From the NCBI GenBank assembly GCA_021159425.1, contig JAGGRU010000322.1:1-5472 (forward strand): 5,472 nucleotides of DNA, read 5' to 3'. The notes under the pieces are model-generated. The model searched no databases, was not told the DNA's origin, and saw nothing but the letters and a program-made list of their open reading frames with translations. A program made the translations under genes and the position numbers. This stretch comes from Sulfurovum sp. Its GTDB lineage: Bacteria > Campylobacterota > Campylobacteria > Campylobacterales > Sulfurovaceae. This document shows positions 1 through 5,414 of this stretch, in pieces (position 1 is the first letter of the stretch; each line of letters starts with the position of its first letter).

Positions 1-95
1 GATTATACCAAAACCCCACATAGTTTCATATTATACTGTAATTGTGAGGTAATTGAGGAATTTTTATATTTTCATATAAATAATATCTCTACATC

Positions 96-163
96 CGTAG
101 GGTCGATTTATCGACCAACACAACATCACATTTTAAATATAAGGTCGATAAATCGACCCTACG
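96..163. repeat. Inverted pair of REP-like palindromes (BIME-like element)
   Basis: Two 21-bp arms (96-116 and 143-163) are perfect reverse complements of each other, separated by a 26-nt AT-rich spacer. Each arm is itself a small hairpin, GGTCGAT-TT-ATCGACC (101-116, and its mirror at 143-158). The outer side of each hairpin carries GTAG (97-100) or, in mirror, CTAC (159-162). A 5' GTAG next to a short palindrome, present in two opposed copies, is the known layout of REP elements mobilised by REP-associated tyrosine transposases (RAYT). The element sits just downstream of the ferredoxin gene, so it could also fold at the 3' end of that transcript. It has no T-tract, so I do not call it a terminator. 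The REP identity is inferred from architecture; copy number in the genome is unknown. Confidence 0.65.
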
Positions 164-191
164 AATATTGTAATATGTTTAGAAATTAATA

Positions 192-569
192 TTATCTAGC
201 CATTTGAGATGGAGGTATTGCTTCACCCCACATCTCATCTGCGATCACATACTCATTTACAACATTCCCGCCAATGATATGCTCATCAACAATTCTGTCT
301 ATCTTCTCTTTTGTCAATTCTACATACATTGTATGTCCCGGCTCTACAAGCATTACCGGTCCTTGCTGACAACGGTTCAGACAACCTGTCTGTATAGGCT
401 GAACTGTTCCAATGATACCTTTCATCATCAGTGACTGTGCCAAATGCTGGAAAAGTTGAGCTGATTCCGGATCATTTTGACTTACACAGCTTGGCTTTGG
501 CATCCCCGGAGGAGCTGACTGCTGACATTTAAATATATAGAACGCTGGTTGTGGCACACCTTGCATCAT
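192..569 (-). CDS. Thioredoxin-like [2Fe-2S] ferredoxin-family protein
   Basis: The 125-residue product has four cysteines, C15, C28, C63 and C67, spaced C-x12-C-x34-C-x3-C, the last pair lying in TGCLNRC followed by QGPVMLV. This spacing is that of the thioredoxin-like [2Fe-2S] ferredoxins, which ligate one cluster with four cysteines and carry electrons in the cytoplasm. No signal peptide or membrane segment is seen. The start has two adjacent ATG codons (567-569 and 564-566); an AGGA lies 5 nt before the first and 8 nt before the second, so either could be used. The C-terminal part (about 86-125) is acidic and amphipathic, as in the C-terminal region of the family. The gene is divergent from the FmdE-like operon and shares its 145-bp upstream region with it, so co-regulation by the FNR-type box is plausible. 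Its redox partner is not known from sequence. Confidence 0.82.
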   Translation of the reverse strand: MMQGVPQPAFYIFKCQQSAPPGMPKPSCVSQNDPESAQLFQHLAQSLMMKGIIGTVQPIQTGCLNRCQQGPVMLVEPGHTMYVELTKEKIDRIVDEHIIGGNVVNEYVIADEMWGEAIPPSQMAR

Positions 570-591
570 GGTAATTCCTTTAGATTAATTT

Positions 592-626
592 TAATTAAGA
601 GTATTTTACTCCGATTTACTTAATTA
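592..626. promoter_or_regulatory. Imperfect operator-like inverted repeat in the divergent region
   Basis: TAATTAAG (592-599) is mirrored by CTTAATTA (619-626), 8-bp arms with a 19-nt gap. Inside the gap is a second small palindrome, GAGTA-TTT-TACTC (599-611). The segment lies 23-57 bp upstream of the ferredoxin start and overlaps the best minus-strand -10 candidate (TAAAAT, complement of 603-608). A regulator bound here could affect the ferredoxin promoter. The arms are very AT-rich, so chance is a real alternative. Confidence 0.25.
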
Positions 627-644
627 GAGATTAGTTGAGCAATC

Positions 645-658
645 TTGATAAGTATCAA
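645..658 (+). promoter_or_regulatory. FNR/CRP-family activator box
   Basis: TTGAT-AAGT-ATCAA is a perfect match to the TTGAT-N4-ATCAA consensus bound by FNR and related CRP/FNR-family regulators (Anr, Dnr, NnrR types). Its centre is at 651.5. With the TATAAT at 681-686 and a transcription start about 7 nt after it (near 693), the box is centred at about -41.5, the standard class II activation position. The lack of a good -35 hexamer at the usual distance fits an activator-dependent promoter. Which family member binds it (oxygen- or NO-sensing) cannot be told from the site. Confidence 0.75.
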
Positions 659-680
659 CCCTTGAATTCTTTTCTTATAT

Positions 681-686
681 TATAAT
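681..686 (+). promoter_or_regulatory. -10 element of the FmdE-like operon promoter
   Basis: A consensus TATAAT lies 28 nt before the FmdE-like start codon, inside the AT-rich run TATATTATAAT. No TTGACA-like hexamer is found 16-18 bp upstream; that place is occupied by the FNR-type box. Predicted transcription begins near 693, giving a leader of about 22 nt that contains the ribosome binding site GAGGA (703-707). Confidence 0.6.
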
Positions 687-714
687 GCATTAATTCGTTT
701 ATGAGGAAAAAAAT

Positions 715-1323
715 ATGAAATACCCTGCTTTTTTTGACAAAGTACAATCGATTCAACTTCAAGACCCGCTTAGTAACTTCTTAGGTGCTTTTGAAGAGGG
801 AAAAATGGAGATCTCTTATGTTGAGTGTGTGAAACTTGCCGGGCACTCTTGTCCTACAGTAGCAGGCGCATATCTTATGGCACTCAAAGGGCTTGAAGCA
901 CTTTATGGAGATCAACTCCCACAAAGAGGGAGTATTCAGGTCTCCATGAAAGAGGGGGAAGCAGATGGCGTAACAGGTGTGATCTGCAATGTGATCTCTT
1001 TTATTGCCGGAGCAAATGGTATTGGCGGCTTTAAAGGTCTGAACGGGAATATGGCAAGAAATAATCTTGTCTCATATGATGTACCTATGAACGGTGAAGT
1101 TAAACTTACCCGACTTGACACAGATGAAAGTGTAACACTGAGCTATAATCCTTCTATGATACCGGCAGATCCAATGATGCAGCCTCTTATGGGCAAGGCT
1201 ATGAAAGGACTGGCAAGTGACGATGAGAAAAAAGAGTTCGGAAAACTCTGGCAGGCAAGAGTAGAGAATATTTTACTCTCTACTGATCTATGGGATAAAA
1301 TGATAACAGTAAACAAGGGATAG
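715..1323 (+). CDS. FmdE-family protein (formylmethanofuran dehydrogenase subunit E-like domain)
   Basis: The 202-residue product matches the FmdE-type domain pattern. Its hallmark is LAGHSCPTVAGAYLMALKGL (41-60), in which H44 and C46 lie in the family's G-H-x-C-P motif; C38 and C91 are further candidate ligands. The glycine-rich stretch GANGIGGFKGLNGN (99-112) follows. Family members are found well outside methanogens, and those that bind metal use Cys/His in this N-terminal motif. The C-terminal zinc-finger extension seen in some FmdE proteins is absent, and no other formylmethanofuran dehydrogenase gene is nearby, so an actual role in formylmethanofuran chemistry is unlikely. No signal peptide is seen, so it is probably cytoplasmic. 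The start is supported by AGGA 7 nt upstream. It is first in a four-gene operon, 3 nt before the hemerythrin gene, behind the FNR-type promoter. A redox, metal or haem-linked role is inferred from context only. Confidence 0.78.
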   Translation: MKYPAFFDKVQSIQLQDPLSNFLGAFEEGKMEISYVECVKLAGHSCPTVAGAYLMALKGLEALYGDQLPQRGSIQVSMKEGEADGVTGVICNVISFIAGANGIGGFKGLNGNMARNNLVSYDVPMNGEVKLTRLDTDESVTLSYNPSMIPADPMMQPLMGKAMKGLASDDEKKEFGKLWQARVENILLSTDLWDKMITVNKG

Positions 1324-1326
1324 ATA

Positions 1327-1767
1327 ATGATAATTTCACAATTTATGACGCAAGAGCACAGAGACTGTGATACAGAATTTGCAGCAGCGGAACAGGCAGC
1401 AGCAAATGGTGACTGGGCAGATGCAGAAGAGAAATTTATGCTTTTTGCAAATACCACACTCAGGCACTTCAAAAGAGAAGAAGATGAACTCTTCCCTGCA
1501 TTTGAAGCACAGACAGGAAGTTCTGAAGGACCAACCCAGGTAATGCGTTATGAGCATGAACAGGTAAAAGACCTCATAGGAAAACTTGCACATGCACTTG
1601 AAGATCAAGATAAAGATGCCTATCTCTCTCTTTGTGAATCTGCGATGATATTATTGCAGCAGCACAACATGAAAGAAGAACAAATGTTGTATGCTATGTG
1701 CGACAGAGTACTTCCCCAAGAGACAAAAGTAAGCACACTGGAGAAAATGAAGAAAGTGGTACTTTGA
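1327..1767 (+). CDS. Hemerythrin HHE-domain protein
   Basis: The 146-residue protein has the full set of candidate diiron ligands of the HHE hemerythrin-like fold: H11 (EHRDCD), H47 and E51 (RHFKREE), H77 (YEHEQ), and H113 and E117 (QQHNMKEEQ). These sit on four predicted helices. The family binds a non-haem diiron centre and serves in O2 or NO binding, sensing, or repair of nitrosatively damaged iron centres; bacterial members near NO-related genes are common. No signal peptide or membrane segment is visible, so it is likely cytoplasmic. The length is typical of a single-domain HHE protein. The ATG lies 3 nt after the FmdE-like stop with AAGGGA (1315-1320) as ribosome binding site; M7 (1345) is a weaker alternative. 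Co-transcription with its neighbours is very likely. The ligand set is seen directly; the NO/O2 role is inferred. Confidence 0.88.
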   Translation: MIISQFMTQEHRDCDTEFAAAEQAAANGDWADAEEKFMLFANTTLRHFKREEDELFPAFEAQTGSSEGPTQVMRYEHEQVKDLIGKLAHALEDQDKDAYLSLCESAMILLQQHNMKEEQMLYAMCDRVLPQETKVSTLEKMKKVVL

Positions 1768-1799
1768 GTATGTCTCAATTTACTACACCAAGGTACAAT

Positions 1800-2075
1800 A
1801 TGACTGATCTTAAAAAAATAGCACTGGATGCAAGAGAGTTGGAACATCCTAAGCCTCTTGAACTTGCAATGAAAGCATTAAGAGAATTAGATGGTGGAAA
1901 CTATTTTTACATGGTACACCGTAAAAATCCCATTCCTCTTCTAGACTTGGCATCTGAGCAAAACTTTCAAATTTTTAACAAAAAAGATGAAAATGGAGAT
2001 TGGCATATACTCATTAGCAAAATACATGATATTAATTTAAGTGAATTTCTTAGCGACAGTCCTGACAAGGAGTAA
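1800..2075 (+). CDS. DUF2249-domain protein
   Basis: The product from this start has 91 residues. It begins near KIALDARELEHPKPLELAM and continues with LRELDGG, a short hydrophobic strand, NPIPLLDLA, and a final DWHILISK strand. This matches the DUF2249 pattern (LDxRxLxxPxPxE, central NPxPLL, ending in W-x-[VI]-x-I), a small alpha/beta fold resembling the TusA/SirA group. Its biochemical function is not established, but it recurs beside hemerythrin and denitrification/NO genes. Start choice: ATG 1800 has AAGG 6 nt upstream. ATG 1770, only 2 nt after the hemerythrin stop, adds 10 residues but has only a poor AGTGG at 10 nt. A still earlier ATG (1698) would lie deep inside the hemerythrin gene and is rejected. 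The gene is third in the operon; its last codons contain the AAGGAG used by the next gene, suggesting coupled translation. Confidence 0.82.
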   Translation: MTDLKKIALDARELEHPKPLELAMKALRELDGGNYFYMVHRKNPIPLLDLASEQNFQIFNKKDENGDWHILISKIHDINLSEFLSDSPDKE

Positions 2076-2077
2076 TA

Positions 2078-3358
2078 ATGTTTAGCCAAAATGGGCTCTC
2101 TTTAGATCAAGCTCCTCCCCTTTCCGTCGTATTTCGTTTCTTTTTTTCAGGTGCACTTTTTGGAATACTAACAGGGTTACTCATACTACTTTTTAAAACA
2201 ACTATTTTTAATGCACACAGTCTGGAAGCGATCATACTGACACATACATTGACTCTTGGGGTCATGCTCTCATTCATGTTCGCAGCACTCTTCCAAATGT
2301 TACCCGTCATTGCGGGAGTCACCCTTAAGTCTCCCGTTCAAAAAGCCAATTTTGTACAGTATCCTTTTATGCTTGGTGTTATTTCACTTCTTTTTGCTTT
2401 CAATTCTAATGCACCTTGGCTTTTTGGACTGGCCTCACTCTTATTAGGAGGGAGTATTCTCACTATTGCTGGGATCATGCTCAAAAACCTAATTAAACTT
2501 CCCCATCACAGCAGCTCATCCAAAGGTATACTTCTTACACTTAGTTCACTCTTCATAGTGATCCTTTTGGCACTCTACCTCACAGGAACACTTTCCGGTC
2601 TGTTTGCCGGCACATACTACACAGAAGTGAAAGAAGCCCACTACTCTTTCGGTCTTTTTGGCTGGATCGCTCTGCTTATTGTCTCTATCTCTTTCCAAGT
2701 CATAGAAATGTTTTATGTCACACCCTCTTACCCTAAACTTGTCAGCAAATATTTACCATTGACACTGTTGACTTTACTTGTCATTACAAGCATCATAGGA
2801 CTTTTCTCTTCCTATATATGGATGTTTTCAAATATTTTACTTGCCTTATTGTTAAGTGGGTATGCACTGTTGACACTAAAAAGATTGACACAAAGAAAGC
2901 GTCCCTTAACAGATGCCACCGTATGGTTTTGGCGTATGGGAATGAGTTCCCTGTTGCTAAGTATGGCATTCATGATCATTTCACAATTTAAAGAGATAGC
3001 CGCTCTACAAACACTAAGCTACATCTTCTTTACGTCATTTGCACTGAGCATAGTCTTTGCCATGTTCTACAAAATAGTCCCTTTCCTGACATGGTTTCAC
3101 TTAAACTCACAAGGCTACTTTACCGCCCCGATGATGCACGAAGTGATCCATCCGAAGACAGCCAAAAAACATCTCTATATTCACCTGGCAACCATTGTCA
3201 CTTTTGTGTTGTCGATCTTTATACCACAGATGATACTTCTTGCAGGTTTATTGACAATACTCTCATTCGGATGGATGACATACCAGATCATCCACGCACA
3301 CCTCCTTTACAAAAAAACACAAGAGACAGGTGAAAAATTTGATATGAATATGGGATAA
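2078..3358 (+). CDS. Polytopic membrane protein, NnrS-like or haem-copper-oxidase-I-like
   Basis: The 426-residue, strongly hydrophobic protein has about 12 predicted membrane helices (roughly 17-40, 49-80, 94-110, 114-135, 150-176, 190-212, 225-245, 247-267, 285-304, 312-333, 365-385, 388-410). Helix 2 carries H56 in THTLTLG followed by FQMLPVIAG (72-80). Other polar residues in or near the membrane are H188, E210, H341 in VPFLTWFH, H354/H358 in MMHEVIHP, and H369. Twelve helices with scattered histidines recall NnrS, a haem- and copper-containing denitrification-associated protein, and subunit I of haem-copper oxidases. However, the canonical HPEVY and paired-His copper motifs are not seen, so neither assignment is firm. 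Haem binding is an inference. AAGGAG (2067-2072) lies 5 nt before the ATG. It is the last gene of the FNR-box operon, 2 nt after the DUF2249 stop. Its place beside hemerythrin and DUF2249 favours a role in NO or low-oxygen respiration or stress. Confidence 0.7.
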   Translation: MFSQNGLSLDQAPPLSVVFRFFFSGALFGILTGLLILLFKTTIFNAHSLEAIILTHTLTLGVMLSFMFAALFQMLPVIAGVTLKSPVQKANFVQYPFMLGVISLLFAFNSNAPWLFGLASLLLGGSILTIAGIMLKNLIKLPHHSSSSKGILLTLSSLFIVILLALYLTGTLSGLFAGTYYTEVKEAHYSFGLFGWIALLIVSISFQVIEMFYVTPSYPKLVSKYLPLTLLTLLVITSIIGLFSSYIWMFSNILLALLLSGYALLTLKRLTQRKRPLTDATVWFWRMGMSSLLLSMAFMIISQFKEIAALQTLSYIFFTSFALSIVFAMFYKIVPFLTWFHLNSQGYFTAPMMHEVIHPKTAKKHLYIHLATIVTFVLSIFIPQMILLAGLLTILSFGWMTYQIIHAHLLYKKTQETGEKFDMNMG

Positions 3359-3389
3359 GCTCTTCTCCATCAATCACGCAAAGCGTGCC

Positions 3390-3445
3390 TTGTCACGATG
3401 AACGACCTTGTAAACGCAGTGTTTCGAGAATCGTGACGATTTTTT
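3390..3445 (+). terminator. Stem-loop with T-tract ending the four-gene operon
   Basis: GTCACGAT (3392-3399) pairs perfectly with ATCGTGAC (3430-3437). The stem extends by one G-U and one T-A pair to 3390/3439 and is followed directly by six T (3440-3445). The loop is long, about 30 nt, with a minor AAAC/GTTT pairing inside (3412-3424). A separate small hairpin, CACGC-AAA-GCGTG (3375-3387), sits just upstream. Placement 30 bp after the last stop codon of the operon and before an independent gene fits a rho-independent terminator, though the large loop is unusual. Confidence 0.5.
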
Positions 3446-3446
3446 G

Positions 3447-3471
3447 CTTCGTTTTTTCTAAAAAAATGAAG
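3447..3471. other. Second AT-rich hairpin in the 3359-3594 gap
   Basis: CTTC-G-TTTTTT (3447-3457) can pair with AAAAAA-T-GAAG (3461-3471), an 11-bp stem with one G-U pair and a CTA loop. It follows the terminator-like stem immediately and may act with it, or block read-through in the other direction. No T-tract follows on either strand. The remainder of the gap (3472-3594) is AT-rich leader DNA of the NosL-like gene, in which I could not identify a convincing -35/-10 pair. Confidence 0.3.
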
Positions 3472-3594
3472 AGAGAAACATTGCCACAGTTAAAATATTT
3501 GGTAAGTTGATTCAAAATAAAGTATTTAGTATCTCTTAACACACCTTTAACAAATTTCCGTTAGACTTATCAAAACTATTTCAAAAGGTTATCT

Positions 3595-4095
3595 ATGAAA
3601 CACATCACACTACTATCAACTCTCATTATTGTACTACTCTTCATTGGTGCTACAAACAGTATCGCCAAAAGCAGTGAAGCCCGTTTTCAAACTGTATCTG
3701 CGAAACAAGTCAAACTTGTTCAAAAAGGGAAAAATAAAAAGTCCTGTATTATTTGTGGTATGAACCTTCAAACATTCTATAAAACAAATCACGCTGCTGA
3801 AACTAAAAAAGGGACTAAAAAGCAGTACTGTTCCATACATTGTGTCGTACATGACAATGAGATCAATAAAACAGACCTTGTGAATTTGAAAGTTGTAGAT
3901 ACCAACAGTTTAAAATTTATCTCTGCCGATAAAGCTTTTTATGTTGTAGGGAGTTCCAAACCTGCAACTATGAGTCGTGTCAGTAAATATGCTTTTTCTA
4001 AAAAATCCAAAGCAAAAGCATTTGCAAAAAAATATGGGGGAAAAGTAATGAATTTACATGATACCTATACGGAAGCAATGAAGGATAAATATTAG
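3595..4095 (+). CDS. Secreted NosL-family copper-binding protein
   Basis: The 166-residue protein opens with a signal peptide (K2-H3, hydrophobic core about 4-19, likely cleavage after NSIA at residue 24), so it is predicted periplasmic. The NosL signature follows: CIICGM (51-56, with C51, C54 and M56), then YCSIHC (C79, C83), FYVVGS (115-120), M126, and AFAKKYGGKVM (142-152). NosL proteins bind Cu(I) and support assembly of nitrous oxide reductase copper centres; many paralogues serve elsewhere. Two oddities are visible: there is no lipobox cysteine, although classical NosL is a lipoprotein, and no nos genes lie in this window. I therefore give no gene symbol. The start has AAAGG (3584-3588) 6 nt upstream. 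It stands alone between the operon terminator and the convergent murE, so it probably has its own promoter. Copper or other thiophilic metal handling is the inferred role. Confidence 0.8.
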   Translation: MKHITLLSTLIIVLLFIGATNSIAKSSEARFQTVSAKQVKLVQKGKNKKSCIICGMNLQTFYKTNHAAETKKGTKKQYCSIHCVVHDNEINKTDLVNLKVVDTNSLKFISADKAFYVVGSSKPATMSRVSKYAFSKKSKAKAFAKKYGGKVMNLHDTYTEAMKDKY

Positions 4096-4101
4096 CAAGT
4101 G

Positions 4102-4126
4102 AGGGATCTTTTAAAAGATCCCTTTT
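4102..4126 (+). terminator. Rho-independent terminator between the NosL-like gene and murE
   Basis: A perfect 22-nt palindrome (4102-4123, arms reading AGGGATCTTTT) is followed by a short T-run reaching 4126. It begins 7 nt after the NosL-like stop codon and runs into the last codon of convergent murE (stop at 4125-4127). The T-run favours the plus strand. On the minus strand the same hairpin could form just after the murE stop but has no T-tract beyond it. Confidence 0.8.
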
Positions 4127-5414
4127 AAATATTTAAAAGTTCTCTGACAACTTCACGGTCATCGAAATGATGTTTCACTCCTTTGATCTCCTGATAATCC
4201 TCATCGCCCTTACCTAAAATAAGAAGTGCATCATCACCTTCAAGATCATCCAGTGCCATTTTAATAGCAAGTCTTCTGTCCGGTGTAGCGGTCACATGAC
4301 CTTTACCTTGCAAACCTACCAAAATATCTTCAAGTATCATTTCAGGCACTTCATCACGAGGGTTATCTGAAGTGACATATATTTTCTTTGCAAATCTGCC
4401 TGCAACCGCGCCCATCTTGGGACGTTTACCTTTATCACGATTCCCGCCTGCACCAAAGACTACAGAAATATCTCTGTCTTTGATGGAGTCCAGTACTTGA
4501 AACATGCCATCATCGGTATGTGCAAAATCTACGATGACAAGAGGATCACGGCTTACGACTTCCATACGTCCTGCCACACCTGCAAAATTTTCAACTACTT
4601 CACACACCTCTTCTACTTTTCTGCCTGTCAGCATCACCACGGAACCAACCGCAGCCATAAGATTAAAAAGGTTAAAAAGTCCTACCATAGGTGAGTGGAA
4701 AGTCGCTTCTGTCTGCATATGCTTAATACCCGCAGTGATCCCGTGAATAAGAGAGAAGGCTTGTACTTTAAACGTTGCCGGTTCATCTACCCCGTAACTT
4801 TGTGCACCTATAGGATTATAAGTGATATTTTTAATATCATCTTTGTTAAGCAGTTTAGGTGAATCATCTGCAAAGAAGAGACTTTTAACACGTCTATACT
4901 CTTCTACCGTACCATGATAGTCCAAATGGTCAGAAGTTACATTGGTATGCACTTTAAGCGCAAACTTAAGCCCTTCTATACGTTTCTGATCTATGGCATG
5001 AGAACTTACTTCCATAATGAAGTAGTTACACCCCAGATCCATGGTCTGTTTCATATTGTGCAGTGTTTCCAAGATCGAAGGCGTGGTCATGCTTTTATCT
5101 TCTATACGCTTCTCTTCAGCAAAAAGACCTCTTGTTCCCTGCAAGGCAGGTTTCTCATCCAGATCAAGCAGAAAAGAGTAAATAGCTGCGGTTACAGTTG
5201 TTTTACCATTGGTTCCGGTAACCCCTGCCACTTTCATTTTTTCCAGTCCCCAAATAGAAATGAGTTCTTCTGAAATAATAAACTCCGGCTTCGAATCCAG
5301 TTTTTCATAATAGCGGCTGTTTTGTGCTGTTTTTAAAAAAAGTGTATTTTCATCCAGTTTAGAGGTATCATCCGTTATGAAATCAAACCCTTTTTCATTA
5401 AATGCTAATTTCAC
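4125..5414 (-). CDS. murE: UDP-N-acetylmuramoyl-L-alanyl-D-glutamate--2,6-diaminopimelate ligase
   Basis: This cytoplasmic Mur ligase adds meso-diaminopimelate to UDP-MurNAc-L-Ala-D-Glu in peptidoglycan precursor synthesis, using ATP. Visible motifs are the ATP loop GVTGTNGKTT (64-73), TTPS (110-113), MEVSSHAIDQKR (134-145), TSDHLDYHGT (160-169), YRRVK with K177 in the place of the carbamylated lysine, AGRMEVV (281-287), DFAHTDDG (296-303), GAGGNRDKGKRPKM (321-334), and DNPR (350-353), the diaminopimelate-specificity motif. At 429 residues it is shorter than the usual 480-500, mainly at the N-terminal domain, as in other Campylobacterota. Two positions differ from the common forms: HTDD instead of HTPD, and GKGDE (401-405) instead of GKGHE. 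The start is GTG (5412-5414) with AGGAG 7 nt upstream, and overlaps the TGA of the preceding gene (GTGA), so translation is probably coupled. Confidence 0.96.
   Translation of the reverse strand: MKLAFNEKGFDFITDDTSKLDENTLFLKTAQNSRYYEKLDSKPEFIISEELISIWGLEKMKVAGVTGTNGKTTVTAAIYSFLLDLDEKPALQGTRGLFAEEKRIEDKSMTTPSILETLHNMKQTMDLGCNYFIMEVSSHAIDQKRIEGLKFALKVHTNVTSDHLDYHGTVEEYRRVKSLFFADDSPKLLNKDDIKNITYNPIGAQSYGVDEPATFKVQAFSLIHGITAGIKHMQTEATFHSPMVGLFNLFNLMAAVGSVVMLTGRKVEEVCEVVENFAGVAGRMEVVSRDPLVIVDFAHTDDGMFQVLDSIKDRDISVVFGAGGNRDKGKRPKMGAVAGRFAKKIYVTSDNPRDEVPEMILEDILVGLQGKGHVTATPDRRLAIKMALDDLEGDDALLILGKGDEDYQEIKGVKHHFDDREVVRELLNI

Noticed and set aside
1..95. Possible gene or RNA in the left end
   Set aside because: AT-rich with several stops in all frames and no tRNA-like or other recognisable structure; only scattered TATAAT-like words (such as the complement of 2-7) that are expected by composition.
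96..163. CRISPR repeats or a terminator for the ferredoxin gene
   Set aside because: Only two units, in opposite orientation, so not CRISPR; no T-tract after the stem on the minus strand.
204..434. Plus-strand 76-residue open frame
   Set aside because: Lies wholly antisense to the ferredoxin gene, whose cysteine pattern is clear; its own sequence resembles no family.
1143..1472. Minus-strand 109-residue frame across the FmdE/hemerythrin junction
   Set aside because: Antisense shadow of two well supported genes; Ser/Cys/Ile-rich translation with no domain pattern.
1698..1799. Upstream ATG at 1698 as start of the DUF2249 gene
   Set aside because: It would overlap the hemerythrin gene by 70 bp and add a charged, non-family N-terminus; ATG 1800 has a good ribosome binding site.
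3507..3515. TTGATTCAA as a second FNR-type site before the NosL-like gene
   Set aside because: The half sites are separated by one base rather than the four after TTGAT required for FNR-family dimers.
4914..5273. Plus-strand frame of 119 residues opposite murE
   Set aside because: Antisense to conserved MurE motifs; composition is that of a reverse-strand shadow.
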